NCBI GenBank assembly: GCA_016714935.1
Contig: JADKBU010000050.1
Coordinates: 62,001 to 126,000 of the forward strand
Source: Candidatus Accumulibacter propinquus
GTDB lineage: Bacteria; Pseudomonadota; Gammaproteobacteria; Burkholderiales; Rhodocyclaceae
DNA length: 64,000 bases
Reading direction: 5' to 3'
Part shown: positions 46,711 to 55,496 of the stretch, piece by piece
How the letters are laid out: the number at the start of each line of letters is the position of its first letter
Position numbering within the stretch: the first letter of the stretch is position 1
Notes under the pieces: model-generated
The model's database searches: none
Told to the model about the DNA's origin: nothing
The model's input: the letters and a program-made list of their open reading frames with translations, nothing else
Position numbers and translations under genes: made by a program

Positions 46711-49391
46711 ACCGCCACGTCAACGCCATCGCCGGCCGCCTCAGCCTGCGTCCGCCGCAGCGCCGCTCGCTGGAAATTCTCGACCGCATTACCGAGATTG
46801 CCCCGCCCGGCAAAGGGGCGGATGTTGCGGCGATGCTGGAGGCGATCCGCAGCGAGTTTCCGTCGGTCACGGACTTCGAGCGCGACTTTCCCTCGCTGTG
46901 CTTCGCGCTGGCCACCGGCGTGGGCAAGACGCGGCTGATGGGCGCCTTCATCAGCTATCTGCACCTGGCGCACGGCATCGACAACTTCTTCGTGCTGGCG
47001 CCGAACCTGACCATCTACAACAAGCTGATCGCCGACTTCAGCGACCGCAATCATCCCAAGTACGTGTTCCGCGGCATCGCCGAATTCGCCGTCGACGCGC
47101 CCTCGATCATCACCGGCGACAACTACGACCAGCACGACCCGCGCAGCGGCACGCTCTTCGGCGGCGTGCGGATCAACATCTTCAACATTTCCAAGATCAA
47201 TTCCGAAGTGCGCGGCGGCAAGTCGCCGCGCATCAAGCGGCTGTCGGAATACATCGGCGAGAGCTACTTCGACTATCTGGCCGGCTTGCCCGACCTGGTG
47301 ATGTTGATGGACGAATCGCATCGCTACCGCGCCAGCGCCGGCATTCGCGCCATCAACGAACTGAAGCCGATCCTGGGGCTGGAGCTGACCGCCACGCCGT
47401 TTGTCGAGACCGCGCGCGGCGCGGTGGCCTTCAAGAACGTGATCGTCGACTACCCGCTTGGGCAGGCGATGAAGGACGGCTTCGTCAAGGAACCGGCCGT
47501 CGTGACGCGCAAGAACTTCAACCCGGCCGGCATGTCGGCGGAGGAGATCGAGCGCCTGAAGCTGGAAGACGGCGTGCGCCTGCACGAAAGCGTGAAGGTG
47601 GAACTGGAGACCTACGCCCGCGAGAGCGACAAGCCCATCGTCAAACCTTTCCTGCTGGTGATCGCCCGCGATACCACCCATGCCGGGCAACTGTCCGAAC
47701 TGATCAAGTCCGACAACTTCTTCGAGGGGCGCTACCGCGACAAGGTCATCCAGGTGGATTCGAGCAAGACCGGCGCGGAAGAAGAGGAGATGATCGGCCG
47801 CCTGCTCAAGGTGGAGCACACCGACGAGCCGACGGAGATCGTGATTCACGTCAACATGCTCAAGGAAGGCTGGGACGTGACCAACCTCTACACCATCGTG
47901 CCGCTGCGGGCGGCCAATGCCCGCATCCTCATCGAGCAATCCATCGGGCGCGGCCTGCGCCTGCCCTATGGCAAGCGCACCGGCGTGACGGCCGTGGATC
48001 GGCTGAACATCGTCGCCCATGACAAGTTTCAGGAGATCATCGCCGAGGCCAACAAGCCGGATTCGGCGATCCACTTGCAGACGCTGGTGCTGGATGAGGA
48101 CGCCCTCGGGCAGAAAACAACCACGGTGGTGTCGCAATCGCAACTGGCCACCAAGCTGGGTTTGAAGCCTGCCAGCACGACCAGCAGCACGACGGTGGCC
48201 GGGCAGGATCAGGCGCCTGCCTTCACCAAGCCGGAAGAGCAGAAAGTCGCGCAGATCACCTACGAGGTCATCCGCAAGCTGGAAAACCAGCCGCAGACAT
48301 TGCCCACCATCGAGTACCTGAAGAAACCGGAAATCCAGGCCGCCATCGTCAAGGCGGTCGAAGAGCAGCATCAGCCGACCCAACTGGAACTGGACGGGGT
48401 GACGGAGAAGCCGGACTTTGCCGCCGTGGTGGCGAAGACCGTCGAGTTGGTGACGCAGCAGACCATCGACATCCCGCGCATTCTGGTGGTGCCCAAAGGC
48501 GAAGTGAAATCCGGCTTCAAGCCTTTCACGCTCGAGCTCTCCACGCTGAAATACCCGGCGGTATCCGACGAGCTCTGGATTCAGCACCTGCGCACCAATC
48601 AACTGGAAGTGGTGTCGCTAGGCCGCGGCGGCATCGAGGAAGCGCGGCTGGAAGACTATGTCGTCAGCGGCCTGGTGGATTTCGACGATGTTTCCTACGA
48701 CGAACACGCCGATCTGCTCTACGACCTGGCTACCCAGACCGTGCAGCATTTCAAGGGCTACCTGTCCGAGGAGGACACCCGCAAGGTGCTGCGCTGCTAC
48801 CAGCGGGACATTGCGCGCTTCATCCATGCCCAGATGCAGGCGCATTACTGGGAAGACGTGGCCGGCTACGAGGTGAAAATCAGCAAGGGCTATACCGAAC
48901 TGAAGCAGAGCGCCTACACCTATTCCGTACAGGAACCGCCTGCCAACTACCGGGTGGAGCCGGCCGACAAGAGCAACATGGCCAAGTACCTGTTCGGCGG
49001 CTTCCAGCGTTGCCTGTATCCGGTGCAGAAGTTCGATTCCGACTCGGAACGCAAGCTGGCGGTGATTCTGGAGCGCGATTCACTCAAGTGGTTCAAGCCC
49101 GCCAAGGGCCAGTTCCAGATTTACTACCAGAACGGCGCGGATCATCCGGAATACCAGCCGGACTTCGTTGCCGAAACTGCTGCAACGATCTACATGCTGG
49201 AACCCAAGAAGCGCACGGAGCTTGAAGACCCGATTGTCATCGCCAAGAAGGAAGCCGCCGTCAAGTGGTGCGCGAATGCCTCAGACCATGCGGCAAGTTA
49301 TGGCGGCAAGCCTTGGCGTTACGTGCTGATTCCGCATGACGCGATCGCAGAGAACATTACGCTTGAGGGGTTTGCGGCACGGTTTGCTTGA
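46707..49391 (+). CDS. res: Type III restriction enzyme, Res subunit (helicase-endonuclease)
   Basis: 894 residues, intact. N-terminal SF2 helicase: motif I ATGVGKTR (about 70-77), motif II MDESH, motif III LTATPF, and motif VI QSIGRGLRLPYG. A C-terminal PD-(D/E)XK nuclease site is seen as YQPDFVAETA...YMLEPKKR (about 815-840; D, E and K in order). With Mod it forms the ATP-dependent complex that cleaves DNA after collision or sliding between two head-to-head unmethylated sites. It starts at the ATGA shared with the DUF1016 remnant. An intact res beside a mod needing frame correction would leave restriction without the specificity subunit if the frameshifts are real. Confidence 0.95.
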   Translation: MNRHVNAIAGRLSLRPPQRRSLEILDRITEIAPPGKGADVAAMLEAIRSEFPSVTDFERDFPSLCFALATGVGKTRLMGAFISYLHLAHGIDNFFVLAPNLTIYNKLIADFSDRNHPKYVFRGIAEFAVDAPSIITGDNYDQHDPRSGTLFGGVRINIFNISKINSEVRGGKSPRIKRLSEYIGESYFDYLAGLPDLVMLMDESHRYRASAGIRAINELKPILGLELTATPFVETARGAVAFKNVIVDYPLGQAMKDGFVKEPAVVTRKNFNPAGMSAEEIERLKLEDGVRLHESVKVELETYARESDKPIVKPFLLVIARDTTHAGQLSELIKSDNFFEGRYRDKVIQVDSSKTGAEEEEMIGRLLKVEHTDEPTEIVIHVNMLKEGWDVTNLYTIVPLRAANARILIEQSIGRGLRLPYGKRTGVTAVDRLNIVAHDKFQEIIAEANKPDSAIHLQTLVLDEDALGQKTTTVVSQSQLATKLGLKPASTTSSTTVAGQDQAPAFTKPEEQKVAQITYEVIRKLENQPQTLPTIEYLKKPEIQAAIVKAVEEQHQPTQLELDGVTEKPDFAAVVAKTVELVTQQTIDIPRILVVPKGEVKSGFKPFTLELSTLKYPAVSDELWIQHLRTNQLEVVSLGRGGIEEARLEDYVVSGLVDFDDVSYDEHADLLYDLATQTVQHFKGYLSEEDTRKVLRCYQRDIARFIHAQMQAHYWEDVAGYEVKISKGYTELKQSAYTYSVQEPPANYRVEPADKSNMAKYLFGGFQRCLYPVQKFDSDSERKLAVILERDSLKWFKPAKGQFQIYYQNGADHPEYQPDFVAETAATIYMLEPKKRTELEDPIVIAKKEAAVKWCANASDHAASYGGKPWRYVLIPHDAIAENITLEGFAARFA

Positions 49392-49395
49392 GTTT

Positions 49396-49435
49396 GTTCC
49401 CGTAAAGAGGGTAATGTCCTCAAGGCGCCGGGAAC
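49396..49435. terminator. Nested inverted repeat between convergent res and penicillin-binding protein genes
   Basis: Outer arms GTTCCCG (49396-49402) and CGGGAAC (49429-49435), with inner arms GAGG/CCTC. It begins 5 bases after the res stop. There is no T tract; a bidirectional terminator is possible because the flanking genes converge. Confidence 0.35.
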
Positions 49436-49522
49436 GGCGAGACACCTGCGCCATGCCGACAAGGGCCAGCCCGCCTGCCCGGTCACCGCTCCAACGAAAA
49501 GAGAAGCGCGGCACGCCCCGCT

Positions 49523-51922
49523 TCACCGGGACTCCTCCGCCTTCGCCGCCGGTGAGGAATCCGTTGGCGGCCGTTCGGCTTCGTCGCTCTCCTTCAGGAT
49601 CTGATCGATCTTCTCCTGCAGCGGATCGCCCTGAGCTTGTGGGGGCGATACGACCGGCGCAGGCGTTGCCGGTTCCTGGGGAGGTTCCTGTTTTCGGGTG
49701 GGTTTGACGATCCGCTGTGGCCTGGCTTCGGCGGCGGGTTCCTGTGAAAAGAGGCTCCGGAACCAGTTCCTGACGCGTGCCCAGAGGCCGCTCTCCTCCG
49801 GCGCCGCGAAGCGGGCACGCGGGTCGATGAGGCGGGCGCGCAAGGCACTCCCGAAAAAGTCGCCGACTACCGGCAGGGCGCTGTGCGCCCCCTGCCCCCA
49901 GTAGTCGCTGCGCAGCGTGACGCGGCTGTCGTTGAAACCGACCCATGCCCCGCCCACCAACTGCCGGTGCATCAGGATGAACCAGCCGTCGGCATTGTCC
50001 TGCGTCGTGCCGGTCTTGCCGGCGACGTCGGCGCGGATACCGTAGCGGCCGCGGATATCCCTGCCGGTGCCACGGTTGATGACCCCGCGCAGGCTGTCGA
50101 GCAGCGTGTAGGCGACGTCGCGCTCGAGCGCGACGTCGGGGGCTGGCGGGCCGAATTCTTCGATGACCCGGCCGTCGCGGTCTTCGATGCGGCTGACCAG
50201 CAGCGGCTCAAGGTAGCCGCCGCCGTTGGCGATCGTGCCGTAGGCGGCAACCATTTCCTTGAGGGTGACGGGGCTGGTGCCCAGGGCGAGCGATGGCACG
50301 GTTTCGAGCTTGCTCTGGCGCACGCCCATGTGGCGAGCGAGTTTGGCCACTTTGGCGGGGCCGACTTGCTGGATGAGTTGCGCGGTGATGGTGTTCTTCG
50401 AATAGGCGAGCCCATCGCTCAGGCGCATGGCCTCGCCGCTTGGCGGCGTGCCATCCGTTGGCCGCCAGACCTCCGCGCCGCCGACGTCGATTTCCACCGC
50501 CTGGTCGATCAATCGGTCGTCCGGGCTGGCACCCTGGCGGAACGCCTCGCCGTAAACAAAGGGTTTGAAGGTCGAGCCGGGCTGGCGACGCGCCTGCTCG
50601 ACATGGTCGAAGGCATCCTGCTCGAAGTCGCGGCTGCCGACCCAGGCCTTGACGTGGCCGTTGCGCGGATCGATGGCCAGAAAACCGATCTGGATCTGCG
50701 TCTTTTGCCGCTGCAGTGCGCGCATGAAGGCCTTGTCGGCCGACAATTCCTGCAGGGTCTGCTCAGGCGTTCGGCCCTTGGCGATGGCGGCGGCGTATTC
50801 CGGCGATTCGCGGATGAAGGCCTGCACCAGGCTGGAGTCGGTGCTCCACGCCGAGCGTTTTCCCCAGGCCGCGTTGGCGATGTTCTGCAAGCTGTTGCCC
50901 TGGCGCGTCACGGCCTGGTTGGCCGCCGCCTGTAGCCGGGAATCGATGGTGGTGCGTACCACCAGCCCGTCGCCATAGATGCTGTAACCGTTGCGGTCGG
51001 CCCAGGCGATCAGCCACTTGCGCAGATACCTGGCGAAATGTGGGGCCGGCCCCGGGGGTTCCGTTTGCCGCTCGAAGTCGATACGCAAGGGCTTCCTGCT
51101 GAGCGCGTCGAATTGCGCCTGAGTCAATTTCTCGCGCCTGACCATCTGTTTCAGCACCGTGTTGCGGCGCTGCAAGGATCGCTCGGGATTGAGCACCGGG
51201 TTGTAGTAGCTGTTGCCCTTGAGCATGCCGACCAGCGTGGCGCTTTGCAGCACATCGAGTTGGTCGGCCGAGGTATCGAAATAGGTGCGTGCCGCCATCT
51301 CGATGCCGTAGGCGTTGTAGAGGAAGGGCACGGTGTTGAGGTAGGTTTCGAGGATTTCGTCCTTGCTGTGGATGGCCTCGATCTTCAACGCCGTGATCGC
51401 CTCCTTGATCTTGCGCGTCAGCGTCTGGTCCCGGCCGATCGCCTCGGGGTAGAGGTTGCGGGCAAGCTGCTGGGTGAGGGTCGAACCCCCCTGGCGATCG
51501 CCGCGGAAGGTGTTGAGCGCGGCAGCCGCGGTGCGTCGCCAGTCGAGACCGAAATGGTCGTAGAAGCGGTGATCTTCAGTGGCGATCAGGGCGTTGATGA
51601 CCTGTGGCGAAATCTCGGAGAGAGCCACCCATTGCCGGTTGGATTGCTTGAACTCGGCCAGTTTCCTGCCATCCGCCGAGACGACCTGAGCCGGTTGCTC
51701 CGATGACGCCTTGCGGATGTTGCTGATACTTGGCGTGAAGGGAATCAGGATCAACACATACAGCAGCAACAGCGCAGGCACCGCCAGCAGTGCCCGGATG
51801 ACCCCTCGCCGGGTGGGATGGCGGCAAGCGTCGAGCGTGCCGGCGAGGCGGCTTGAAAGGCCCGGGGCAATCCGGGTCGCCCGCTGTTTCAGTTCACCGA
51901 GCAGGGAACGTATTGAGGCCAT
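49523..51922 (-). CDS. Class A penicillin-binding protein (glycosyltransferase/transpeptidase)
   Basis: 799-residue bifunctional peptidoglycan synthase. A short cytoplasmic part precedes the membrane anchor (about 42-62, VIRALLAVPALLLLYVLIL). The GT51 domain follows (about 85-265, with the catalytic glutamate in ATEDHRFYDHFG, then GGSTLTQQLARNLYPE and KIKEAITALKIE). The transpeptidase domain (about 345-700) has PGSTFKPFVYG (nucleophile serine), SKN in AYSKNTI and KTG in AGKTGTTQD. The C-terminus is a P/Q/E-rich low-complexity tail. Similar in layout to PBP1A/PBP1C-type enzymes. It is a single gene inside otherwise accessory DNA, convergent with res. Confidence 0.93.
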   Translation of the reverse strand: MASIRSLLGELKQRATRIAPGLSSRLAGTLDACRHPTRRGVIRALLAVPALLLLYVLILIPFTPSISNIRKASSEQPAQVVSADGRKLAEFKQSNRQWVALSEISPQVINALIATEDHRFYDHFGLDWRRTAAAALNTFRGDRQGGSTLTQQLARNLYPEAIGRDQTLTRKIKEAITALKIEAIHSKDEILETYLNTVPFLYNAYGIEMAARTYFDTSADQLDVLQSATLVGMLKGNSYYNPVLNPERSLQRRNTVLKQMVRREKLTQAQFDALSRKPLRIDFERQTEPPGPAPHFARYLRKWLIAWADRNGYSIYGDGLVVRTTIDSRLQAAANQAVTRQGNSLQNIANAAWGKRSAWSTDSSLVQAFIRESPEYAAAIAKGRTPEQTLQELSADKAFMRALQRQKTQIQIGFLAIDPRNGHVKAWVGSRDFEQDAFDHVEQARRQPGSTFKPFVYGEAFRQGASPDDRLIDQAVEIDVGGAEVWRPTDGTPPSGEAMRLSDGLAYSKNTITAQLIQQVGPAKVAKLARHMGVRQSKLETVPSLALGTSPVTLKEMVAAYGTIANGGGYLEPLLVSRIEDRDGRVIEEFGPPAPDVALERDVAYTLLDSLRGVINRGTGRDIRGRYGIRADVAGKTGTTQDNADGWFILMHRQLVGGAWVGFNDSRVTLRSDYWGQGAHSALPVVGDFFGSALRARLIDPRARFAAPEESGLWARVRNWFRSLFSQEPAAEARPQRIVKPTRKQEPPQEPATPAPVVSPPQAQGDPLQEKIDQILKESDEAERPPTDSSPAAKAEESR

Positions 51923-52251
51923 GAAGGGTTCGTATCAAGCACGAATGGGCTCGTGCGCAAGCGTTCTTGCCAAGGATTTTTCGGGAGGGAGAAGCAAAAT
52001 TTACAGGACAGTGTATCGGCATGTCCCCCCGCTTCGGGGATTTTCTCACGGCCCATGGGCGCCGAAGAGCCTTTAGGCCCGGTGCGCTTCGAAAGCCGGC
52101 AAGGCCGAACGATCCATCCGGAAGGTTTCGACGTGGGCGCGCAACTGTTCGGGAACGCCAGCCAGCCAGCAAGTTACCCGCAATCATGGGGAACAAGCGT
52201 TTCCCTCAGTGTAGTGCGCTGATCCCCAGATCAGGTACCATAGTACCCATT
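51923..52251. promoter_or_regulatory. Intergenic region with candidate operator of the nucleotidyltransferase gene
   Basis: ATGGGGAACAA occurs twice, at 52186-52196 and at 52252-52262, the second copy covering the start codon of the nucleotidyltransferase gene. Between them GGTAC-CATA-GTACC (52234-52247) is a perfect inverted repeat. The arrangement suggests autoregulation by the downstream helix-turn-helix protein, as in toxin-antitoxin loci. The rest of the 329 bases contains no supported gene. Confidence 0.5.
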
Positions 52252-52896
52252 ATGGGGAACAAAGACTCTGTGTCGATTTCAGATGTGCTTTTCTCTGGAG
52301 GCCAGCAGCGGGTGCTTGGGCTGTTGTTTGGTCAACCGGACCGATCTTTCTACGCCAACGAAATTGCAAAGCTTGCCTTGACCGGGCGCGGCGCGCTGCA
52401 GCGTGAACTGGAACGAATGACCTCCTCCGGTCTGATCACCATGACTCCCATCGGCCGACAGAAACATTACCAGGCCAACCGGAATTCGCCGATCTTCACT
52501 GAACTCCGAGGGATTGTCCTCAAAACCTTCGGGCTGGCCGACGTCTTGCGTGCCGCCTTGTCCGAGTTTGCCGATCTTGTTCGTTGCGCCTTCATCTATG
52601 GTTCCGTGGCCAAGGGCACGGATACGGCGGCGAGCGACATCGACGTCATGGTCATCGCCGAGGGCTTGAGCTACAGTCATCTCTTCGAGGTTCTGGCGAA
52701 GGCCGAGGAGGTGCTGGGTCGCAAGGTGAACCCAACCCTCTACGCAGCAGAAGATTTCTCAAAGAAGCTGCGCAGCGACAACCACTTCCTGACACGCGTA
52801 ATCAAGCAACCAAAGATCATGCTCATCGGCGACGATAATGACCTCCCCACAGGAAACTCTGCAGAATCTGGCGAAGATCGGCAAGCTCAAGGCTGA
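52252..52896 (+). CDS. Helix-turn-helix / minimal nucleotidyltransferase fusion (MNT-type antitoxin candidate)
   Basis: 214 residues: an N-terminal winged helix-turn-helix (about 8-85, VLGLLFGQPDRSFYANEIAKLALTGRGALQRELERMTSSGLI) and a C-terminal nucleotidyltransferase domain (about 95-190) with the motif FIYGSVAKGTDTAASDIDVMV, i.e. GSxxxGxxxxxSDIDV, the metal-binding site. MNT proteins paired with HEPN toxins AMPylate and inactivate them. The ATG at 52252 is preferred over in-frame ATGs further upstream because it begins the domain and lies at the repeat. The next gene overlaps it by 59 bases, typical of a two-gene TA operon. Confidence 0.8.
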   Translation: MGNKDSVSISDVLFSGGQQRVLGLLFGQPDRSFYANEIAKLALTGRGALQRELERMTSSGLITMTPIGRQKHYQANRNSPIFTELRGIVLKTFGLADVLRAALSEFADLVRCAFIYGSVAKGTDTAASDIDVMVIAEGLSYSHLFEVLAKAEEVLGRKVNPTLYAAEDFSKKLRSDNHFLTRVIKQPKIMLIGDDNDLPTGNSAESGEDRQAQG

Positions 52897-53149
52897 ACCC
52901 CCGGATCAGGCCGAGTTCGACGGACTGCTCCGATCCGCCAGGAACAGACTGCCGGACGCGCAGAACCCTGGACTGAACCCCGAAAGCCGCTTCAGCCTGG
53001 CCTACGACGCAGCACACAGTCTCGCCTTGGCGGCCCTGCGCTGGCATGGGTATCGATCGGAGAACCGCTATATCGTCTTCCAGATTCTGGGCAGCACTGT
53101 GTCCTTGCCTAAGGATAAGAAATCCAACGGCACCATCAAGAGTAGATGA
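52838..53149 (+). CDS. HEPN-like partner protein, C-terminally truncated
   Basis: 103 residues starting MTSPQETLQNLAKIGKLKAEP. The first 85 residues resemble the HEPN-like proteins found next to HTH-MNT genes (SARNRLPDAQNPGLNPESRFSLAYDAAHSLALAALRWHGYRSENRYIVFQ). Normally the sequence continues for 50-70 residues containing the R-x4-6-H RNase motif. Here it breaks off into ILGSTVSLPKDKKSNGTIKSR, which does not fit. The break coincides with the edge of IS91-type remnants, so the toxin has probably lost its catalytic part. Confidence 0.6.
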   Translation: MTSPQETLQNLAKIGKLKAEPPDQAEFDGLLRSARNRLPDAQNPGLNPESRFSLAYDAAHSLALAALRWHGYRSENRYIVFQILGSTVSLPKDKKSNGTIKSR

Positions 53150-53212
53150 GCCTCCATCAAGGGGCGTCAATCTAGAATTTCGCCACGATGGCCCTTGAAA
53201 TCCCTTGAAAAC

Positions 53213-53451
53213 TCATCTGAATCCCGCCCCGCTCACAGACGACCGGCTTGGCGTGACGCTTGGCGCAGCGGTCGCGGCGATTGACTCAGTCTCGGCTGCC
53301 GCCAGCGTACAGTCTGGCACGCCGGCGAGCACAATGACCTGTGCCCGCAGCGGCGCGTTCGGCGCCAGCTCCCCTCGTAGCGATGGCGATACCGGCGCGG
53401 CGGCGGAATCAGCGCCGCCAGACGCTCGATCAGTTCGAGCGGCGTGAGCAT
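53213..53451 (-). pseudogene. IS91-family transposase remnant (C-terminal piece)
   Basis: Minus-strand reading LTPLELIERLAALIPPPRRYRHRY, then in another frame RGELAPNAPLRAQVIVLAG, reproduces the IS91-type transposase C-terminal motif (LIERLAALVPPPR...HRYHGVLAPNAPLR). One frameshift separates the two halves. The catalytic tyrosine region is absent. No inverted repeats are expected for IS91 elements. Confidence 0.6.
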
Positions 53452-53454
53452 CAG

Positions 53455-53607
53455 GCTGAATCACAGGGGCAAGCGGCAGAGCGGCTTGGCATTGGGCAAT
53501 TGCGTGTTGCTGACCTGATGCGCAACACGTACGACAAATTCGGACCCGACCTGCTGTAGACGCTCGCTACTCAGGCCGGACGGCGTGTCGAGCTGGCTCT
53601 GGCCTGA
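53455..53607 (+). pseudogene. HigA/XRE-type antitoxin remnant
   Basis: The plus-strand frame reads SQGQAAERLGIGQLRVADLMRN, a helix-turn-helix of the XRE antitoxins that follow HigB-like toxins, then DKFGPDLL, a TAG stop at 53557-53559, and LATQAGRRVELALA before the natural-looking stop at 53605. The N-terminus is lost into the IS91 remnant. The internal stop makes it non-functional. Confidence 0.55.
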
Positions 53608-54166
53608 TCGAATCACTGGCACTGCGTGAGGATCTGACGAACAATTTGCTGTTGCGGCTGGAAGACGGTCAGCTCGATTTCGCTCTGATTGCCCTGCCCT
53701 ACGAAACAGCGAACATGCTGGTTGAAACACTCTTTGACGATGAGCTCTGGATTGTCGGACGCAAGGGTGATCCGGAAGTCAAGGCGAAAACAGTCAATCT
53801 TGTGCCTTCCTCAGCGAGCGCCTGTTGCTCCTTGAGGAAGGGCATTGCTTGCGCGATCACGCACTCCATGCTTGCGGAAAGTCAATCCGCCATTCATCGG
53901 GTGACATGGAAGCCACCAGCCTGCTGACCCTGGTGCAGATGGTGGAATCCGGACTGGGCATCGCGCTGGTGCCGGGAATGGCCGTGCACGGCGGGCTGAC
54001 GGAAAGTCCCACCCTGGTCACGCGAGCGCTTGCCAGGCCCAGGCCCAAGCGCACGATAGCCCTCGTGGCGCGACGATCCACGTCGAGACTGGCGGAGTTA
54101 AAGGCGCTGGCCGAAGTGTTTCGGCAGGACAGGGCATCGTTCAGCACTGGCCGTCGGTCAGGTTGA
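53604..54166 (+). pseudogene. OxyR-like LysR regulator, C-terminal remnant
   Basis: Two frames together give the effector domain of OxyR: REDLTNNLLLRLEDGQLDFALIALPYE and FDDELWIVGRKGDP (to about 53800), then ERLLLLEEGHCLRDHALHACGKS and EATSLLTLVQMVESGLGIALVPGMA (53825-54166). The peroxide-sensing segment around GHCLRDHAL keeps one cysteine. The DNA-binding domain is missing and replaced by the HigA remnant, and at least one frameshift lies near 53800-53825. Non-functional unless wrongly assembled. Confidence 0.65.
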
Positions 54167-54331
54167 AAGGCAAGAAAAAGCTTATCCAAATTTCGTGACT
54201 GATGTTTCACAGTGCAGTGCACAATGTCGTCAGCTTTTGGTTTGTGAAAAACTGGCCATCGCAGACCCGCCATGAAATGACATTCAGGCTGGGGCATTCG
54301 TTGTTCTGGGAGGTAGGATTAGGCCAAACAG

Positions 54332-54406
54332 CCGCCATTCCTCAGTGTCACCGAACTTGCAGGGATGCTGCACAAGAAGGGCCGCAAGCCCGCTCCTGTT
54401 GAGTAG
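54332..54406 (+). pseudogene. VapB-type antitoxin, C-terminal remnant
   Basis: Reads PPFLSVTELAGMLHKKGRKPAPVE and stops at 54404-54406, 11 bases before the VapC start. TELAxMLHKKGRKPxPVE is a familiar end of VapB-like antitoxins preceding PIN-domain toxins. No N-terminal AbrB-type DNA-binding part is recognised upstream. Confidence 0.5.
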
Positions 54407-54417
54407 CTATCGATCTG

Positions 54418-54813
54418 ATGCTTGGAGTCGATACCAATGTTCTCGTGCGCTTCCTGGAACGCGATGACGAGCCACAGTTCGAGAAGGCGCGCAAGCTGAT
54501 CCGGCGCGAAGTCGCGGCAGGACGCCGTGTATTCTTCAGTCTGCTGGTTCTTTCTGGAAACTGAATGGGTACTGCGTAGCCGCTACGGTTCGCCAAAGGC
54601 CGAGATCATCGGGGCCGTCTCGGTTTGTTGGGCTCCCGCCGACGTTCAATTTGAAGATGAGCCGGCGATAGAGGAGGCACTTTTGTCTGGAAGGACAATG
54701 CTGTGGGTTTTGCTGATTGCCTTATTGGTACTCATAACAAAAGACTGGGGTGTTCGGCCACGGCAACATTCGATGTGAAGGCATCCAGCTTGCCTGGTTT
54801 TATCGCTGCCTGA
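54418..54813 (+). pseudogene. vapC: VapC-type PIN-domain toxin with two frameshifts
   Basis: Starts MLGVDTNVLVRFLERDDEPQFEKA, which holds the first PIN aspartate (VDTNVL). After RRVFFSLLVL it must change frame to continue LETEWVLRSRYGSPKAEIIGA and FEDEPAIEEAL, and change frame again for FVWKDNAVGFADCLIGTHNKRLGC, SATATFD and LPGFIAA, ending at 54811-54813. All PIN acidic positions are present once the frames are joined, so it is either recently broken or affected by base-calling errors. The frameshifts fall near 54540-54550 and 54680. Confidence 0.7.
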
Positions 54814-55132
54814 CAGTAGCGGAACGATTCCACATTGTGATCCATGGCGCGCCCATCGACTCCACAAGTTGATGCCGTCATCGACCTGTTCCAGTCGGAC
54901 AGAAGGCGACCTGCAATCCGCATTGAAATTTTGTGTCTGGATGGCCGGTTGGCAGCTATTGAGACCCCATTGATTAAGCCTGGATCAGGATAATACGCGC
55001 GCACATTGAAGCTGCTGCCTCGTATTGCATTCCGGATAGAGCCTTCAATCACACTTGCCCAAGCGGGCTGGAATATGCCTCGGTGCAACATCAACATTTG
55101 GCTTTTTGATCTATAAAGCAGCTTGCAATTAT
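54814..55132. other. Stretch without a supported gene, left flank of the IS3 element
   Basis: Lower GC than the surroundings, with no recognisable open frame on either strand. Ends at the left end of the IS3-type element. Confidence 0.45.
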
Positions 55133-55196
55133 AGTGGCCCCGTGGGGATTTGAGACAGTGGTTTAAGCTAGGCGCTGTCATAGGGAACGAGAAGCG

Positions 55197-55496
55197 ATGA
55201 GTGAAGTGAAGACACGCAAGGTGCACACCCCGGAGTTCAAGGCGAAGGTAGGGCTGGAGGCCTTGCGAGGGGTGAAGACGATCAACGAGATAGGCCAGGA
55301 ACACGGGGTTCATCCGGTCCAGGTGGGGCAGTGGAAGAAGGCCATCCAGGAGCAAGCCAAGACCTTGTTCGAGGGCAAGCGTGGTCCCCAACCGATCGCC
55401 GCGCATCGGGAGCCCGAGTTGCTGTACAGCGAGATCGGGAAACTGAAGGTGGAATTGGACTGGCTCAAAAAAAAGTCCGGGATCAGCCTGCCGTGA
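55197..55496 (+). CDS. IS3-family transposase OrfA
   Basis: 99 residues, the DNA-binding half: a helix-turn-helix (VHTPEFKAKVGLEALRGVKTINEIGQEHGVHPVQVGQWKKAI) followed by a leucine-zipper-like segment (PELLYSEIGKLKVELDWLKKK). The stop overlaps the ATG of the OrfB frame (TGATG). Alone it acts as a regulator; the active transposase is the OrfAB fusion made by -1 frameshifting. Confidence 0.9.
   Translation: MSEVKTRKVHTPEFKAKVGLEALRGVKTINEIGQEHGVHPVQVGQWKKAIQEQAKTLFEGKRGPQPIAAHREPELLYSEIGKLKVELDWLKKKSGISLP
55467..55475 (+). promoter_or_regulatory. Programmed -1 frameshift site of the IS3 element
   Basis: Eight adenines followed by G near the end of orfA, in the codons for LKKKS. A -1 slip here joins OrfA to the OrfB frame (continuing VRDQPAVMRRAWIEP). 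IS3-family elements use such A-rich heptamers to produce OrfAB. Confidence 0.7.

Noticed and set aside
46620..48602. 660-residue minus-strand open frame
   Set aside because: Shadow of res; the plus-strand protein has all helicase motifs.
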